Shown here: one piece after another, positions 48,567 through 58,124 of the stretch
How the letters are laid out: every line of letters begins with the position of its first letter
Position numbering within the stretch: position 1 is the stretch's first letter
DNA from: Arthrobacter sp. SLBN-100
Lineage (GTDB): Bacteria; Actinomycetota; Actinomycetes; Actinomycetales; Micrococcaceae
Length of the DNA stretch: 64,000 bases
Assembly (NCBI RefSeq): GCF_006715305.1
Contig: NZ_VFMY01000001.1
Location: 2,852,001 to 2,916,000 of the forward strand
Reading direction: 5' to 3'
Made by a program: the position numbers and the translations under genes
The notes under the pieces: model-generated
Told to the model about the DNA's origin: nothing
What the model saw: the letters and a program-made list of their open reading frames with translations, nothing else
Database searches by the model: none

Positions 48567-51272
48567 TCAGCGGCTACTGTCGTCCCGCTCCCAGACTGCC
48601 GTGCCAGCCTTTCGGCCCGGAACCCGTGCCCGCACCGCGAAGAAAGTATATACAGCGGCGTCCATGGCCGACGTCGGCCCGTTCACTGTGGCCAGCAGCT
48701 CCGCCAGCCTGCCGCTGACCCTGATTGTGCCCCCTTGCTCCGCATTGCCGCGGTAAGTGCGGCGCAGGATCGAGTTCAGCCCTGTGATGGTGCGTGGGGT
48801 CCGGACCACCAAGGCCTTGGTTGTCAGGATGGTCTTCTCGGCGGAGGTGAACTGCGAATCGACGAAAAGGTCGTCGGCCGTCAGGTCGGGGAAGCAGCCA
48901 AATCTGGTATGGCCCTCAGCACTGACGGCATATGCGCCGGCACCCCAAAGATGTGTCCGCTGGGAGGGCATCCTGGAGCGTGCCCGGTAATATGAGCGGA
49001 CCAACCAGTGGGCTCCCCGGCTGTCGTAGATAAAGTCGGGGCGGGCTGCGAGCAGACGCCCGACGGACAGCGAGGAGAACAGTGCGGCCAAGGCTGGAGG
49101 ATGAATCTCGATATCCGCGTCGAGGTAAAGCCGCGGCCACGTGGTCGCAAGTGCATCTGCTGCATTGAGTGCCGCCACTTTGGAGGCTTCGGTGAGTTCG
49201 AGGACCTGTACACCCGGGTAGCGTCGCGCAATTCCTTCAGTGCCGTCTTCACACGCGTTGCAGGCCACGATGACTTCCAGCCGGCCGGCGGCCGCGTAGG
49301 GAGCCAGATGATCGAGTGTGCGCGCAAGAACCGCAGCCTCGTTGTGGGCTGGGATGACGACGGACCCCCTTGGCATGAGCGAAGGGTCCAGCTCCGAATC
49401 AGGATGCGGAAGGTCAGACCAGCGCGATTCGTGCGCGACTGTTGCGAGGACCCCGCGGTTGCCCGGCAGGGGCGCCCGAAGCAGGGAACTGAGGATCACT
49501 GCCGCGTGGAAGACGCGGGCATAGGAGACCGGCCTGAACTTGCGGACGTAGCGGACGCGGTTCGCAGCCATAAGCGCATTCAGTGCTGCCGAAGCTCCGG
49601 AAGCCCCGCGGGAATGAGCCATCCTTGCCGTGGGCTCAAACCACACGGTGGCCCCGGCACGTCGGACGCGGCGCATGAAGTCAGTTTCCTCCGAATAGAG
49701 GAAGTACCGCTCGTCCCAATCTCCGACCGTTCGGGCAATCCTGCTGTCTATCAGCAGTGCGGCGCCGGTTGCCCAGTCCACCTGGTGGGCCCGCGCGTAG
49801 CTGTCCGGGTGGAAATCCATTTCGGACAACCACCCGGGGCGCTCTGGGATCCGGCTGCCCAGGACAGCATCGCCCACTGCCCTCGCGACGGTTGGTTCGC
49901 GCCGCAGCGACGGGTATACACTGCCATCGTCATCGCGCAGCAGGGGGACGACAACGCCGGCGCCCGACTGCTGCATCCGGGTGCGCATCCTGGCCACGCA
50001 CCCCTGCTCCATCCGAATATCCGGGTTCAGGACCAGGAACGCATCCACTGAGCCAGCCCGTCGCATGGCAAGATTGATGCCCGCCGCATACCCCAGGTTG
50101 CCGCCGGTCCGGAAAATGTCCACATCATGCTGCCCGGAGAGCGCATCCACCGTTGTGGTGGACGGTGAATTATCCGCGACAATGACCCGGATGCTCTGCT
50201 CGCCGGTTTCCCTGCGGAGATCTGCCACCAGCAACGGAAGTGTGTCCTGGCTGTTATAGGTCACGATCAGGACGGCAACCTGGGCGGCATCGCCGTTTGC
50301 CGTGAATTTTTGAGCTGGCGAATGTGGGATCCCGGCTACAACTGGGGAGGCGGGTTGCAGCGGCTCCGGACGGACTGGAGCCTTGGCCTCGGCCCCACTG
50401 AAAGACCGGAGCCTGGCATAGGCGGGAGGGCCGTCCATCAAGTACCGCGAGGCCAGACGCTTCGGCTCAAGTGCCAGTCGCCAGGCCCATTCAAGCCCGG
50501 CATCGCGGAGCGGTTCCGGCGCCCGGCGAACGCTGCCAGCCAGGAAATCGACGGTAGCTCCGAAGGCCAGCAGCACCCTGGCGCCGGTGAGATGGCCGAA
50601 GTTGTTGATCCACAGCTCCTGCAGCGGTTTGCCCAGGCAGACGAACAGGATGTCCACCCCGGCGGCCGAAATTGCAGCGGCCAGCGCCTCCGATGCCCCT
50701 GGATCCGACAGGGACTGCCGTTCAGGCGCCCAATAGCCAGCAACTTCGAGTGTCCCCAGCTCCTGGCTTAGGCGCCCGCGGACCAGATCATGCGTAGCAG
50801 CCAGCCCGCCCATAAATCCCACACGTAATGAATTTTCCGCGGCGGCGGCCAGGATGGGCAAGGCTAGGTCACTGCCGGCCAGCCGTGGCCAGCGGACCTT
50901 CGTAACCCTTTCAGCCTGGGTCACCAGTGGTGCACCGTCCAGGAGGGTCAGCCATTCCACAGGCCCATTCCGCCGCAGGGCGCCGGACCACTGTGAGCCG
51001 TGGCCAAAGTGCTTGATGTGGTCCAAGTTGGCAGAGGCAACGGCAAGAGGCTTCTCCTCGCTGCCGGCACGCTTCATGATGATCTCCAGGGCTTCCTCGA
51101 AAGCCGTCAAATGGACCAGTGCACCGCCAAGGTTTATGGGCACGGGAAGTGCGCGCACGGTGGCCGGAGGCTGCGTCGGTGCGGGCGGGAGCAGGTCGGT
51201 CGGCGTGACCACCGGGCTCGCGGTGCTCGACTTTTTGGTCAGGCGGGGAAGGACTCCAGGTGCAGACGTCAT
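48567..51272 (-). CDS. Three-domain glycosyltransferase: WecG/TagA (GT26) + GT2 + GT2
   Basis: 901 aa from ATG 51272 (GGAG 8 nt upstream). Domain 1 (about 44-290) is a WecG/TagA/CpsF GT26: SANLDHIKHFG, LLDGAPLV, LRVGFMGGLAATHDL, CLGKPLQELWINNFGHL, RRAPEPLRDAGLEWAWRLALEPKRLASRY. Domain 2 (about 331-600) is a GT2: VAVLIVTYNSQDTLPLLV, GGNLGYAAGINLAM, VLNPDIRM, EETDFMRRVRRAG. Domain 3 (about 638-860) is a second GT2: GSVVIPAHNEAAVLARTL, LYLDADIEIHPPALAAL. No membrane helix is evident. It runs convergently to the EPS operon and probably adds several sugars to the same repeat unit. Confidence 0.88.
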   Translation of the reverse strand: MTSAPGVLPRLTKKSSTASPVVTPTDLLPPAPTQPPATVRALPVPINLGGALVHLTAFEEALEIIMKRAGSEEKPLAVASANLDHIKHFGHGSQWSGALRRNGPVEWLTLLDGAPLVTQAERVTKVRWPRLAGSDLALPILAAAAENSLRVGFMGGLAATHDLVRGRLSQELGTLEVAGYWAPERQSLSDPGASEALAAAISAAGVDILFVCLGKPLQELWINNFGHLTGARVLLAFGATVDFLAGSVRRAPEPLRDAGLEWAWRLALEPKRLASRYLMDGPPAYARLRSFSGAEAKAPVRPEPLQPASPVVAGIPHSPAQKFTANGDAAQVAVLIVTYNSQDTLPLLVADLRRETGEQSIRVIVADNSPSTTTVDALSGQHDVDIFRTGGNLGYAAGINLAMRRAGSVDAFLVLNPDIRMEQGCVARMRTRMQQSGAGVVVPLLRDDDGSVYPSLRREPTVARAVGDAVLGSRIPERPGWLSEMDFHPDSYARAHQVDWATGAALLIDSRIARTVGDWDERYFLYSEETDFMRRVRRAGATVWFEPTARMAHSRGASGASAALNALMAANRVRYVRKFRPVSYARVFHAAVILSSLLRAPLPGNRGVLATVAHESRWSDLPHPDSELDPSLMPRGSVVIPAHNEAAVLARTLDHLAPYAAAGRLEVIVACNACEDGTEGIARRYPGVQVLELTEASKVAALNAADALATTWPRLYLDADIEIHPPALAALFSSLSVGRLLAARPDFIYDSRGAHWLVRSYYRARSRMPSQRTHLWGAGAYAVSAEGHTRFGCFPDLTADDLFVDSQFTSAEKTILTTKALVVRTPRTITGLNSILRRTYRGNAEQGGTIRVSGRLAELLATVNGPTSAMDAAVYTFFAVRARVPGRKAGTAVWERDDSSR

Positions 51273-51568
51273 ATTTTGGCTCCATGGTCGCGGCGCAACC
51301 TGCGACGGCCAAGTCCGGGGTCTGCACTCCCCGTGCCGGCCAGGCACCAATGCTTGGCGCCCTGCCTGATGCGTCAGTCATTTTTCACAGAGGTCCTTTC
51401 GGTGGCCGGACCGTAAGGTCCCGCCCGTTTGCAGCCCGGAACCATGGACCGCAAACCCAAAGGGCTTCCGTATTTCCCAACCGTAGGCTCAGCCCAACCG
51501 CCCTACTAGGCGGCGGGACCCGCTATGTGGGTATCCGCACCAGCTTTGTGGCGGAAACCAGGCCAAAA
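51273..51568. other. Intergenic region upstream of the tri-glycosyltransferase gene
   Basis: About 300 bp downstream of the M18 gene's 3' end and upstream of the glycosyltransferase gene. It should hold the glycosyltransferase promoter, but no convincing -35/-10 pair, repeat or gene was seen. The ATG 51350 in the same frame has no ribosome-binding site. Confidence 0.5.
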
Positions 51569-52870
51569 CTACGCAGAGGTCCGGAAAAAGAGCTCTGTCA
51601 CAGCAGCCAAACGCCGTGGATCCTCCACACCGCACAGCTCCCGCGCCGAGTGCATCGAGAGCAGCGGAACACCAACGTCCACGGTCCGGATTCCCAGGCG
51701 CGTGGCGGTGAGCGGACCGATAGTCGATCCGCATGGGATCGCGTTGTTCGACACGAACTCCTGGTACGGGATATCCGACTCCGCACACAGGCGCGCCCAC
51801 AAAGCTGCGCCGGACGCGTCCGTGGCATAGCGCTGGCTGGCATTGATTTTGAGCAGCGGGCCGCCGTTGAGCACCGGGTGGTTGACGGGGTCGTGCCGCT
51901 CGGCATAGTTGGGATGGACCGCATGTCCGGCATCAGCAGAAACACAGAACGATGCCGCCAGCGCCTGGCGCCGCTGGCTCACTGATGCACCAAGGCCGTC
52001 AGAGATGCGCACCAGCACGTCCTCAAGGATGGGCCCGCTGGCCCCCGAACGGGAGTTGGAGCCAATCTCCTCATGGTCGAATGCGGCGAGGACGGCAATC
52101 GGTGCGCCCGCTTCAGTTCCCGAAGCGTGCGCGATCAGTGCCACCAGCCCCGCGTGGGTGGCGGAGAGGTTGTCCAGCCTCCCGGACGCGAAGAACTCAC
52201 CGTTCCCCCCGAAAACCGCAGGGGCCTGCGTGTCTGCAATGACGACGTCGTATCCGCCAATCCGGGCCGGATCCACGGAAGCATCCGGCACATGCGAAGC
52301 CAGCACGGCGAGCAGGTCAAAATCGGCAGGATTCCCCAGCCCCCACACGGGATTCATGTGCCGCTGCTTGTCCAGGGCCAGGCCATCATTCACGGCCCGG
52401 TCCAGGTGGATGGCCAGCTGCGGGAAGCGCAGCATGGGCCCGGTAGCGGTGAGGTGCTCGGCGCCGTCCAGCATCACCAGCCGGCCCGCGAGCTGCAGTT
52501 CGCGGTCCAGCCATGAATTCAGCAGTGGACCGCCGTACACTTCCACACCCGCCTGCAGCCAGCCGAATGCGCCGGTGGTGGGCTTGGGCTTGAGTTTGAA
52601 GGAGGGCGAATCCGTGTGCGCTCCCAGGATGTTGAACCCGGTAGTGGGCCCGGCGCCCTCCGGCGCAACCCATGCGATCAACGCGCCGTCACGGATCACA
52701 AAAAACGAACCGGCACCGCCCTCCCAGGGTTCCAGCTCATCAAGGCGGACAAAGCCGGCCTCCCCCAGCCGCCGCGCAGCTTCATGCACTGCATGAAAGC
52801 TCGACGGCGATGCGCTGACGTAGGCGCCAAGGTCCTGGATGTGGTCTGCGGCGGAGGAGGGTAAAGGCAT
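51569..52870 (-). CDS. M18 family aminopeptidase
   Basis: 433 aa. Metal- and active-site blocks are all present: NILGAHTDSPSFKLKP (His ligand), FFASGRLDNLSATHAG (Asp bridging ligand), AAFDHEEIGSNSRSG (Glu pair), FCVSADAGHAVHPNY (Asp) and PLLSMHSARELCG (last His). M18 enzymes are large dodecameric dinuclear-zinc aminopeptidases removing N-terminal acidic residues from cytoplasmic peptides. Length is normal. The start ATG 52870 has TAGACT 7 nt upstream and no Shine-Dalgarno. Confidence 0.95.
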   Translation of the reverse strand: MPLPSSAADHIQDLGAYVSASPSSFHAVHEAARRLGEAGFVRLDELEPWEGGAGSFFVIRDGALIAWVAPEGAGPTTGFNILGAHTDSPSFKLKPKPTTGAFGWLQAGVEVYGGPLLNSWLDRELQLAGRLVMLDGAEHLTATGPMLRFPQLAIHLDRAVNDGLALDKQRHMNPVWGLGNPADFDLLAVLASHVPDASVDPARIGGYDVVIADTQAPAVFGGNGEFFASGRLDNLSATHAGLVALIAHASGTEAGAPIAVLAAFDHEEIGSNSRSGASGPILEDVLVRISDGLGASVSQRRQALAASFCVSADAGHAVHPNYAERHDPVNHPVLNGGPLLKINASQRYATDASGAALWARLCAESDIPYQEFVSNNAIPCGSTIGPLTATRLGIRTVDVGVPLLSMHSARELCGVEDPRRLAAVTELFFRTSA

Positions 52871-52877
52871 GGTCCCG

Positions 52878-52883
52878 AGTCTA
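52878..52883 (-). promoter_or_regulatory. -10 box of a leaderless promoter (M18 aminopeptidase)
   Basis: TAGACT on the minus strand lies 7 nt before ATG 52870, without a Shine-Dalgarno. It also lies at the very 3' end of the upstream permease gene's reading frame (stop 52881). Confidence 0.45.
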
Positions 52884-54290
52884 GCGCCGGGCTTCCTCCG
52901 CCGGCGTCCGCTCTACTGTGGCCGGCAGGCCAGCGGCCGTTGCACCCTGCCGCCGGTAGCGGAGCACGCCCACGGCCACAACTACGGCAGCCAGTGCCAG
53001 GGAGAGCAGCAGCGATTCGCGGGTTGACTCCACGATCACCATGCCGATCAGCAGCGCCACGATGCTGATGATGGCTGCCCACGTGAGGTACGGGAAAAGC
53101 CACATCTTCAGCTGCAGGTCTTTTGCGGCAGCGCCCATCCGGCGGCGCAGGATCAGCTGCGAAGCGGAGATGACCAGCCACACGAACAGTGCGATGGCAC
53201 CGGAGGTGTTGACCAGGAACAGGAAGACCGTGTCCGGGGCGATGTAGTTCAGCCCCACCGTGACAAAGCCAACCACCGTGGAGGCAAGCACGGCTGCGGC
53301 GGGGACCCCGCGCTTGGAGATGCGCGTCCAGGAGCGCGGTGCATCACCTCGTGTGGAGAGCGAGAACAGCATCCGGCTGGCGGTGTAGAGTCCGGAGTTC
53401 AGGCAGGAAAGCACCGAGGTCAGGACGACGACGTCCATAATGGTTCCGGCGCCAGGGATGCCGAACAGTTCGATGACTGCGACATAGGGGCTCTTGGCGA
53501 CGGACGCCGAGTTCCATGGCAGCAGGGTGACCACCACGGCAATGGAGCCGATGTAGAACACCAGAATGCGCCAGACTGTGGATTTGACGGCTTTCTTCAC
53601 CGCATCCACCGGGTTCTCGGATTCACCGGCGGCGATGGTGGCTATCTCTGCACCGAAGAAGGAGAAGACCACCACGAGGATGCCGGCCAGGACGGCACCC
53701 GGGCCGTTGGGCATAAAGCCGCCGTTATTGATCAGGTTGCTTAGGCCTGGTGCGGGAACACCGGGTACCAGGCCCAGGATCGCGGCGGCGCCGAAGACCA
53801 GGAAGAGGACAATTGCTGCCACCTTAATGGACGCGAACCAGAATTCGAACTCACCATACGACTTCACCGAACCAAGGTTGGTCAGCGTCAGCAGCACCAT
53901 GAGCAGTAGCGCCCACACCCACTGGTCGATGCCAGGCACCCAGCGGTGCATGATGGCTGCCCCGGCTGTGGCTTCAATGCCCAGGACGATAATCCAGAAC
54001 CAGGCGTAGAGCCATCCGATGCTGAACCCGGCCCAGCGGCCCAGTGCCTTGTCCGCATATGTCGAGAAGGAGCCGGTTTCAGGATTGGCAGCCGCCATCT
54101 CCCCCAGCATGCGCATCACAAGGATGACCACCAGCCCGGCTGCCGCGTAAGCGACGAGTATGCCCGGGCCGGCCTGCTGGATCGCGGCCCCCGAACCTAC
54201 AAACAGGCCTGCGCCGATGACGCCCGCGATGGCGATCATCGACAGGTGCCTGGGTTTCAAGGATTTTGATAGTTGCTGCTCAGCATGCAT
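52881..54290 (-). CDS. APC-superfamily amino-acid permease (GABA-permease type)
   Basis: 469 aa from ATG 54290; the frame upstream of it reads poorly. Typical amino acid transporter text: LSKSLKPRHLSMIAIAGVIGAGLFVGSGAAIQQAGPG, GEMAAANPETGSFSTYADKALGRWAGFSIGWLYAWFW, FFGAEIATIAAGESENPVDAVKKAVKSTVWRI, and LNSGLYTASRMLFSLSTRGDAP. Twelve helices are expected. The family imports GABA or other amino acids by proton symport. Substrate is inferred from family likeness. A region of 260 bp to the ABC-2 permease stop holds its promoter, which I could not define. Confidence 0.92.
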   Translation of the reverse strand: MHAEQQLSKSLKPRHLSMIAIAGVIGAGLFVGSGAAIQQAGPGILVAYAAAGLVVILVMRMLGEMAAANPETGSFSTYADKALGRWAGFSIGWLYAWFWIIVLGIEATAGAAIMHRWVPGIDQWVWALLLMVLLTLTNLGSVKSYGEFEFWFASIKVAAIVLFLVFGAAAILGLVPGVPAPGLSNLINNGGFMPNGPGAVLAGILVVVFSFFGAEIATIAAGESENPVDAVKKAVKSTVWRILVFYIGSIAVVVTLLPWNSASVAKSPYVAVIELFGIPGAGTIMDVVVLTSVLSCLNSGLYTASRMLFSLSTRGDAPRSWTRISKRGVPAAAVLASTVVGFVTVGLNYIAPDTVFLFLVNTSGAIALFVWLVISASQLILRRRMGAAAKDLQLKMWLFPYLTWAAIISIVALLIGMVIVESTRESLLLSLALAAVVVAVGVLRYRRQGATAAGLPATVERTPAEEARR

Positions 54291-54550
54291 GGAGGTGCCG
54301 TCCTGTAGGAGAATCGCCTGGGGCATGGGTCGTGGTATCGCGATGGTGGTGATCACTGGCAGAAATGTGACCCACCCCACCGCCGTTGTTTTACCCTAGT
54401 CCCGCCTTCACGTGTGGCGCCTTGTGCAATTCACCATAAACAATGAGCAAGGGCAGGTCGCGGCTCCAAGCAATCGCCGCAGAATGCATCAAAAGTTTTC
54501 ATGAAGGCAACTCTGTCATGTGCCGGAAACCACGGCGCCCAAGGCCCGTC

Positions 54551-55447
54551 CTATACGTCGCGTTTCTTCAGCGCAATCATTGCCGGGACCAGGAACAGCA
54601 GCACGTAGCCCAGGAAGATCAGCCCGCCATGCCAAGGGTCAATGATGCCGTCGGTGTGACCAACCGACAGGAACCTTCCGCCGGCTTCACTCGGAATGTA
54701 CTGCGGGACGTACTTCCAGAACTCGCCGGGGATAAGGGTCATAAAGCTTGCGGCGATGGACAGAACGAAGAATATTGCCACCAGGACAGTGATGCCGCCG
54801 GCGGAGTTGCGCAGCAGCGTTCCCAGGGATAGGCCGATCAACGCAACCCCGGCCACATAGAGGCCGCCGGTGAAGATGCTGTACAGCACGCCGCCGGTTG
54901 ACCAGTCGAGGTCGAAGCCCATGCCCTCGAACACCGGCATGGCGATCAGGAAGGTGGCTGCGCCGGCAATAGTGGTGATGACATAGGAAATGACGGCGAG
55001 GATGATCGCCTTGGCCGCAAAGGCGGGTGTGCGTTGCGGGACGGCGTTCATGGTGGATCGGATCATTCCGGTGGCGTACTCGGAGGACATAAAGAGGACC
55101 GCGAGCGAGCCGAGGATCAGGATGCCGATCTGCAGCCCCGCGTTGGGCAGGTTGTACAGGTCAAAGCCGGAGCCTGGAGGGAACGATTTTTCCAGCATTT
55201 CGGGGGTCATTGTCTGGCCCCTGTCCCTGGCGTTGCGGATCATCTCGTCCAGGTAGGTGTAGCGGATCAGGACAGCCAGCGCCCCCACGCCGATGATGGC
55301 AACGAGCGTCAGGAGCAGCAGGATGCGGGTGGACAACAGGGACCACAGCTTGATCCATTCGGATCGCAGGACGCCGCCAAAGGTTACCCCCCGTGAACCT
55401 GCGGAGGAACGGGTGGGGGCGTTACGGGTTTCAGTCATGGCGCTCAT
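54551..55447 (-). CDS. ABC-2 type transporter permease
   Basis: 298 aa with six or so helices: LLSTRILLLLTLVAIIGVGALAVLI, ILILGSLAVLFMSSEYATGMIRSTM (the ABC-2 family EY-TG-I-R motif), AAKAIILAVISYVITTIAGAATFLI, YSIFTGGLYVAGVALIGLSLGTLL, TVLVAIFFVLSIAASFMTL and FLGYVLLFLVPAMIALKKRDV. Start 55447 has AAGGA very close; ATG 55438 is an alternative with better spacing. It pairs with the upstream ATPase gene (5 nt gap) to form an exporter. Substrate unknown. Confidence 0.9.
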   Translation of the reverse strand: MSAMTETRNAPTRSSAGSRGVTFGGVLRSEWIKLWSLLSTRILLLLTLVAIIGVGALAVLIRYTYLDEMIRNARDRGQTMTPEMLEKSFPPGSGFDLYNLPNAGLQIGILILGSLAVLFMSSEYATGMIRSTMNAVPQRTPAFAAKAIILAVISYVITTIAGAATFLIAMPVFEGMGFDLDWSTGGVLYSIFTGGLYVAGVALIGLSLGTLLRNSAGGITVLVAIFFVLSIAASFMTLIPGEFWKYVPQYIPSEAGGRFLSVGHTDGIIDPWHGGLIFLGYVLLFLVPAMIALKKRDV

Positions 55448-55452
55448 CGTCC

Positions 55453-56400
55453 TTACTTTCCTGCCGCTGCCGGGGCGGCCAGGGCAGGCCCGCCGGCCAG
55501 GTGTGAGTGGTATTCCACTTCGTCCTTGGTGAGGTCGAAGTACGCGTCTTCCAGCGATGAAAGCTGTGGAGTGAGCTCATACAGCAGCACCTGGTTGTCC
55601 AGGGCAATCTGGGCGATCTGCCGCGAATCCATCCCTGTCACTTCCAGGGTTTCCGGTTCGCTCTGGTCCACGGTGACCCCGTCACCGGCCAGGAGGGCAG
55701 ACAGTTGCAGTGCGGCGCCCGTCCGAACCAGCGTCTTGGCCTGGCGCGTTCCGGCAATGATTTCCTTCACCGGGGCATCGGCGATGATCCGGCCGCGGCC
55801 TATAACGATCAGGTGGTCTGCGGTCTGGGCCATCTCACTCATCAGGTGCGAAGACAGGAAGATGGTCTTGCCCTGGTTGGCGAGGTACCGGACGAGGTTC
55901 CGGACCCACAGCACACCTTCCGGGTCCAGGCCGTTGACCGGTTCGTCCAGGATGAGGGTCTGCGGGTCGCCCAGCAGGGCCGCGGCAATGCCCAGCCGCT
56001 GGCCCATGCCCAGGGAGAACCCGCCGGCCTTCTTGCGGGCCACAGCCTCAAGGCCTGTCATCTCAATGACTTCCCGGACCCTGGCCTTGGGAATTCCGTG
56101 CGTGGCCGCCATGGCGAGCAGGTGGTTGTACGCACTGCGGCTCGTGTGGACGGCCTTGGCGTCCAGCAGCGCGCCGACCTCATGCAGTGGCGCCTTGTGA
56201 CGCGCGTAGGGCAGGCCGTTGACGGTGACCGAGCCCGACGTCGGACGGTCCAATCCCATCACCATGCGCATGGTGGTGGACTTGCCGGCACCGTTGGGCC
56301 CGAGGAAGCCCGTGACGAGCCCTGGTTGCACAGTGAAGCTGACCCCGGCCACAGCGGTTTTTCCGCCATAGACCTTGGTCAGGCCTTTTGCCTCAATCAT
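55453..56400 (-). CDS. ABC transporter ATP-binding protein
   Basis: 315 aa. Walker A FLGPNGAGKSTT (about 36-43), Q-loop region, signature SLGMGQRLGIAAALLG in place of LSGGQ (FSLGMGQRLG), Walker B TLILDEPVNGLDPEG, and the switch His in FLSSHLMSEM. The substituted signature is common in bacitracin/lantibiotic-type ABC-2 exporters. It ends in an extra Pro/Ala-rich tail. It is the ATPase partner of the 54551-55447 permease. AAGGAAA precedes ATG 56400. Confidence 0.93.
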   Translation of the reverse strand: MIEAKGLTKVYGGKTAVAGVSFTVQPGLVTGFLGPNGAGKSTTMRMVMGLDRPTSGSVTVNGLPYARHKAPLHEVGALLDAKAVHTSRSAYNHLLAMAATHGIPKARVREVIEMTGLEAVARKKAGGFSLGMGQRLGIAAALLGDPQTLILDEPVNGLDPEGVLWVRNLVRYLANQGKTIFLSSHLMSEMAQTADHLIVIGRGRIIADAPVKEIIAGTRQAKTLVRTGAALQLSALLAGDGVTVDQSEPETLEVTGMDSRQIAQIALDNQVLLYELTPQLSSLEDAYFDLTKDEVEYHSHLAGGPALAAPAAAGK

Positions 56401-56565
56401 GGATTGTTTCCTTCGGACGGCAGCATGCGCTGCGGGAAATGTTGCTCGGACGGATGTCTATCTTCAACGCTACCGATCCGCCTGCCCGAATTCTCCGGTC
56501 TCAGGGATGATTCAGGGTTAACCGGGGTAGTCCCCCTGGATGACCGCCAGATGCAACGCCCGAGG

Positions 56566-58062
56566 TCAGGGGCGCGGGGAGTAATACGTCAATGCACGGG
56601 GCCGTACCCTGTACTCCACACTGCGTACGCCTGCCACCGCCTCGCCGTCCACAGCCAAGGCCATGGGTGACGCGCCTGCTTCGATCCGGACGCGCGTCGC
56701 CTCTGTCAGGTGGGTGATGCGTGAGGTGGCGACCGTGCCGGTCAGCACCGACCAGAGCAGGCGGAGCCGGGCAAAGGATTCGTCTGCCGTGATCATGCGG
56801 ACGTCCAGGATGCCGTCGTCCAGCAGAGGCCGGAACAACGGCGCGTGGTCGCGGGGGTAGTAGCGGCCGCGTCCCACGTAGGCGATCCACAACTTGTGGC
56901 GCCTGCCGTCCACCGTCAGGGTGGTGGGGGTGCCGGCCGCGAAGGTGCGGAACATGGCCACGACTCCGGCGAGGGGCTTCCCCAGTGCAGGCTGCAGGTG
57001 TTCGCGGCGCCGCACAAGGTTGGGATAGAGCCCGATGCTGGAGGTGTTGAGCATCATCACTTCCGCCGTTTCGGGCTTGCCGGCCAGGCCGCGCTCCACG
57101 GTGACAATGCCTACGTCGGCAAGGGCAGCTTCGCCTTTAGATGCTGCGGCAAGTGCCTCCTTGAGGCTGCCGGTTCCGGCATCCCGCGCGAAGTGGTTGA
57201 GCGTTCCGCCGGGAAGCACCAGCAAGGGGAGGGAACGCTGCACGGCGGCAGCGGCCGCTGCTCCCACGGTTCCGTCGCCGCCCCACACACCGAGGGCCCG
57301 CGTACTTGGCTGTTGCGCTGTCTGCGCAATCGCCACAAGGAGATCCTCCTCCGGCTCCACGGTCCTTACATACGCCTTTGGGAATACTTGCAGAAGCGCG
57401 TCTGCTGTCTCTTCTTTGAAGGACCCGCCGAGGGTGTTCACCACGATGCTCAGTCCGTCCCCCTCCGGCAACTCAGGCGCTGCCGTCCAGGTCCGCGTGG
57501 TCGCGGGAAAGGGCGGCCGGACCGGCCACCACCGCCGCGTGACCAGGGCCGCACCGGCTCCGATCGCCGAACCAAAAAGCACATCGGAGGGCCAGTGCGC
57601 GCCGGTGTGAACGCGGGAGTAGGCAACTCCCAGTGCTGCCGGGGCCAGCGCAAACCCGAGCGAAGGCTTCACGAGTCCGACTCCCACTGCGAACGCTACT
57701 GCCGAGGCAGAATGCCCCGACGGCATGGAGGAACTTTTAGGTTGCGGATGCACAAACCGGAAAACCGGCAGGTGTTCCGGGAGCGGGCGGGCGCGGGGCA
57801 ACAGCGTCTTGAAGACTCCATTGGTTACGGCGGAAGCCACTGCTTGGGCGATCAGTCCGTGAAGGGCAGCACGGCGGGGCCTGCCCGGAATGGTGGCGAT
57901 GAGGGCTGCCGCACCCATCCAGAGTTTTCCGTGGTTCGCGGCCGCGGAAAGCCTGCGGAAGAAATCATCATGGTTTCCGCCGGGCAAACGGGAGACATGC
58001 CGGACCAGGTACCTGTCAGTGCGGCTGATCCATCGATGGCTCTGGCGCCATTTGCTCTGCAT
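56566..58062 (-). CDS. PAP2 phosphatase - diacylglycerol kinase fusion
   Basis: 498 aa. The N-terminal half is a PAP2 domain with KTLLPRARP, SSSMPSGHSASAVAFAVG and SRVHTGAHWPSDVLFG as its three phosphatase blocks. The C-terminal half is a DAGK catalytic domain with GGDGTVGAAAAAAV, LPGGTLNHFARD and the beta-rich end LDDGILDVRMIT. Such bifunctional proteins are known in actinobacteria and may dephosphorylate and rephosphorylate lipids at the membrane. GTGAGGG precedes ATG 58062. It is not tightly linked to either neighbour. Confidence 0.92.
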   Translation of the reverse strand: MQSKWRQSHRWISRTDRYLVRHVSRLPGGNHDDFFRRLSAAANHGKLWMGAAALIATIPGRPRRAALHGLIAQAVASAVTNGVFKTLLPRARPLPEHLPVFRFVHPQPKSSSMPSGHSASAVAFAVGVGLVKPSLGFALAPAALGVAYSRVHTGAHWPSDVLFGSAIGAGAALVTRRWWPVRPPFPATTRTWTAAPELPEGDGLSIVVNTLGGSFKEETADALLQVFPKAYVRTVEPEEDLLVAIAQTAQQPSTRALGVWGGDGTVGAAAAAAVQRSLPLLVLPGGTLNHFARDAGTGSLKEALAAASKGEAALADVGIVTVERGLAGKPETAEVMMLNTSSIGLYPNLVRRREHLQPALGKPLAGVVAMFRTFAAGTPTTLTVDGRRHKLWIAYVGRGRYYPRDHAPLFRPLLDDGILDVRMITADESFARLRLLWSVLTGTVATSRITHLTEATRVRIEAGASPMALAVDGEAVAGVRSVEYRVRPRALTYYSPRP

Positions 58063-58124
58063 GCCCTCACCCTACCGCCGGAAGCAACGCGGCGGCGCAG
58101 CCGCCCTTGGTCCGGCGTCGCGGT

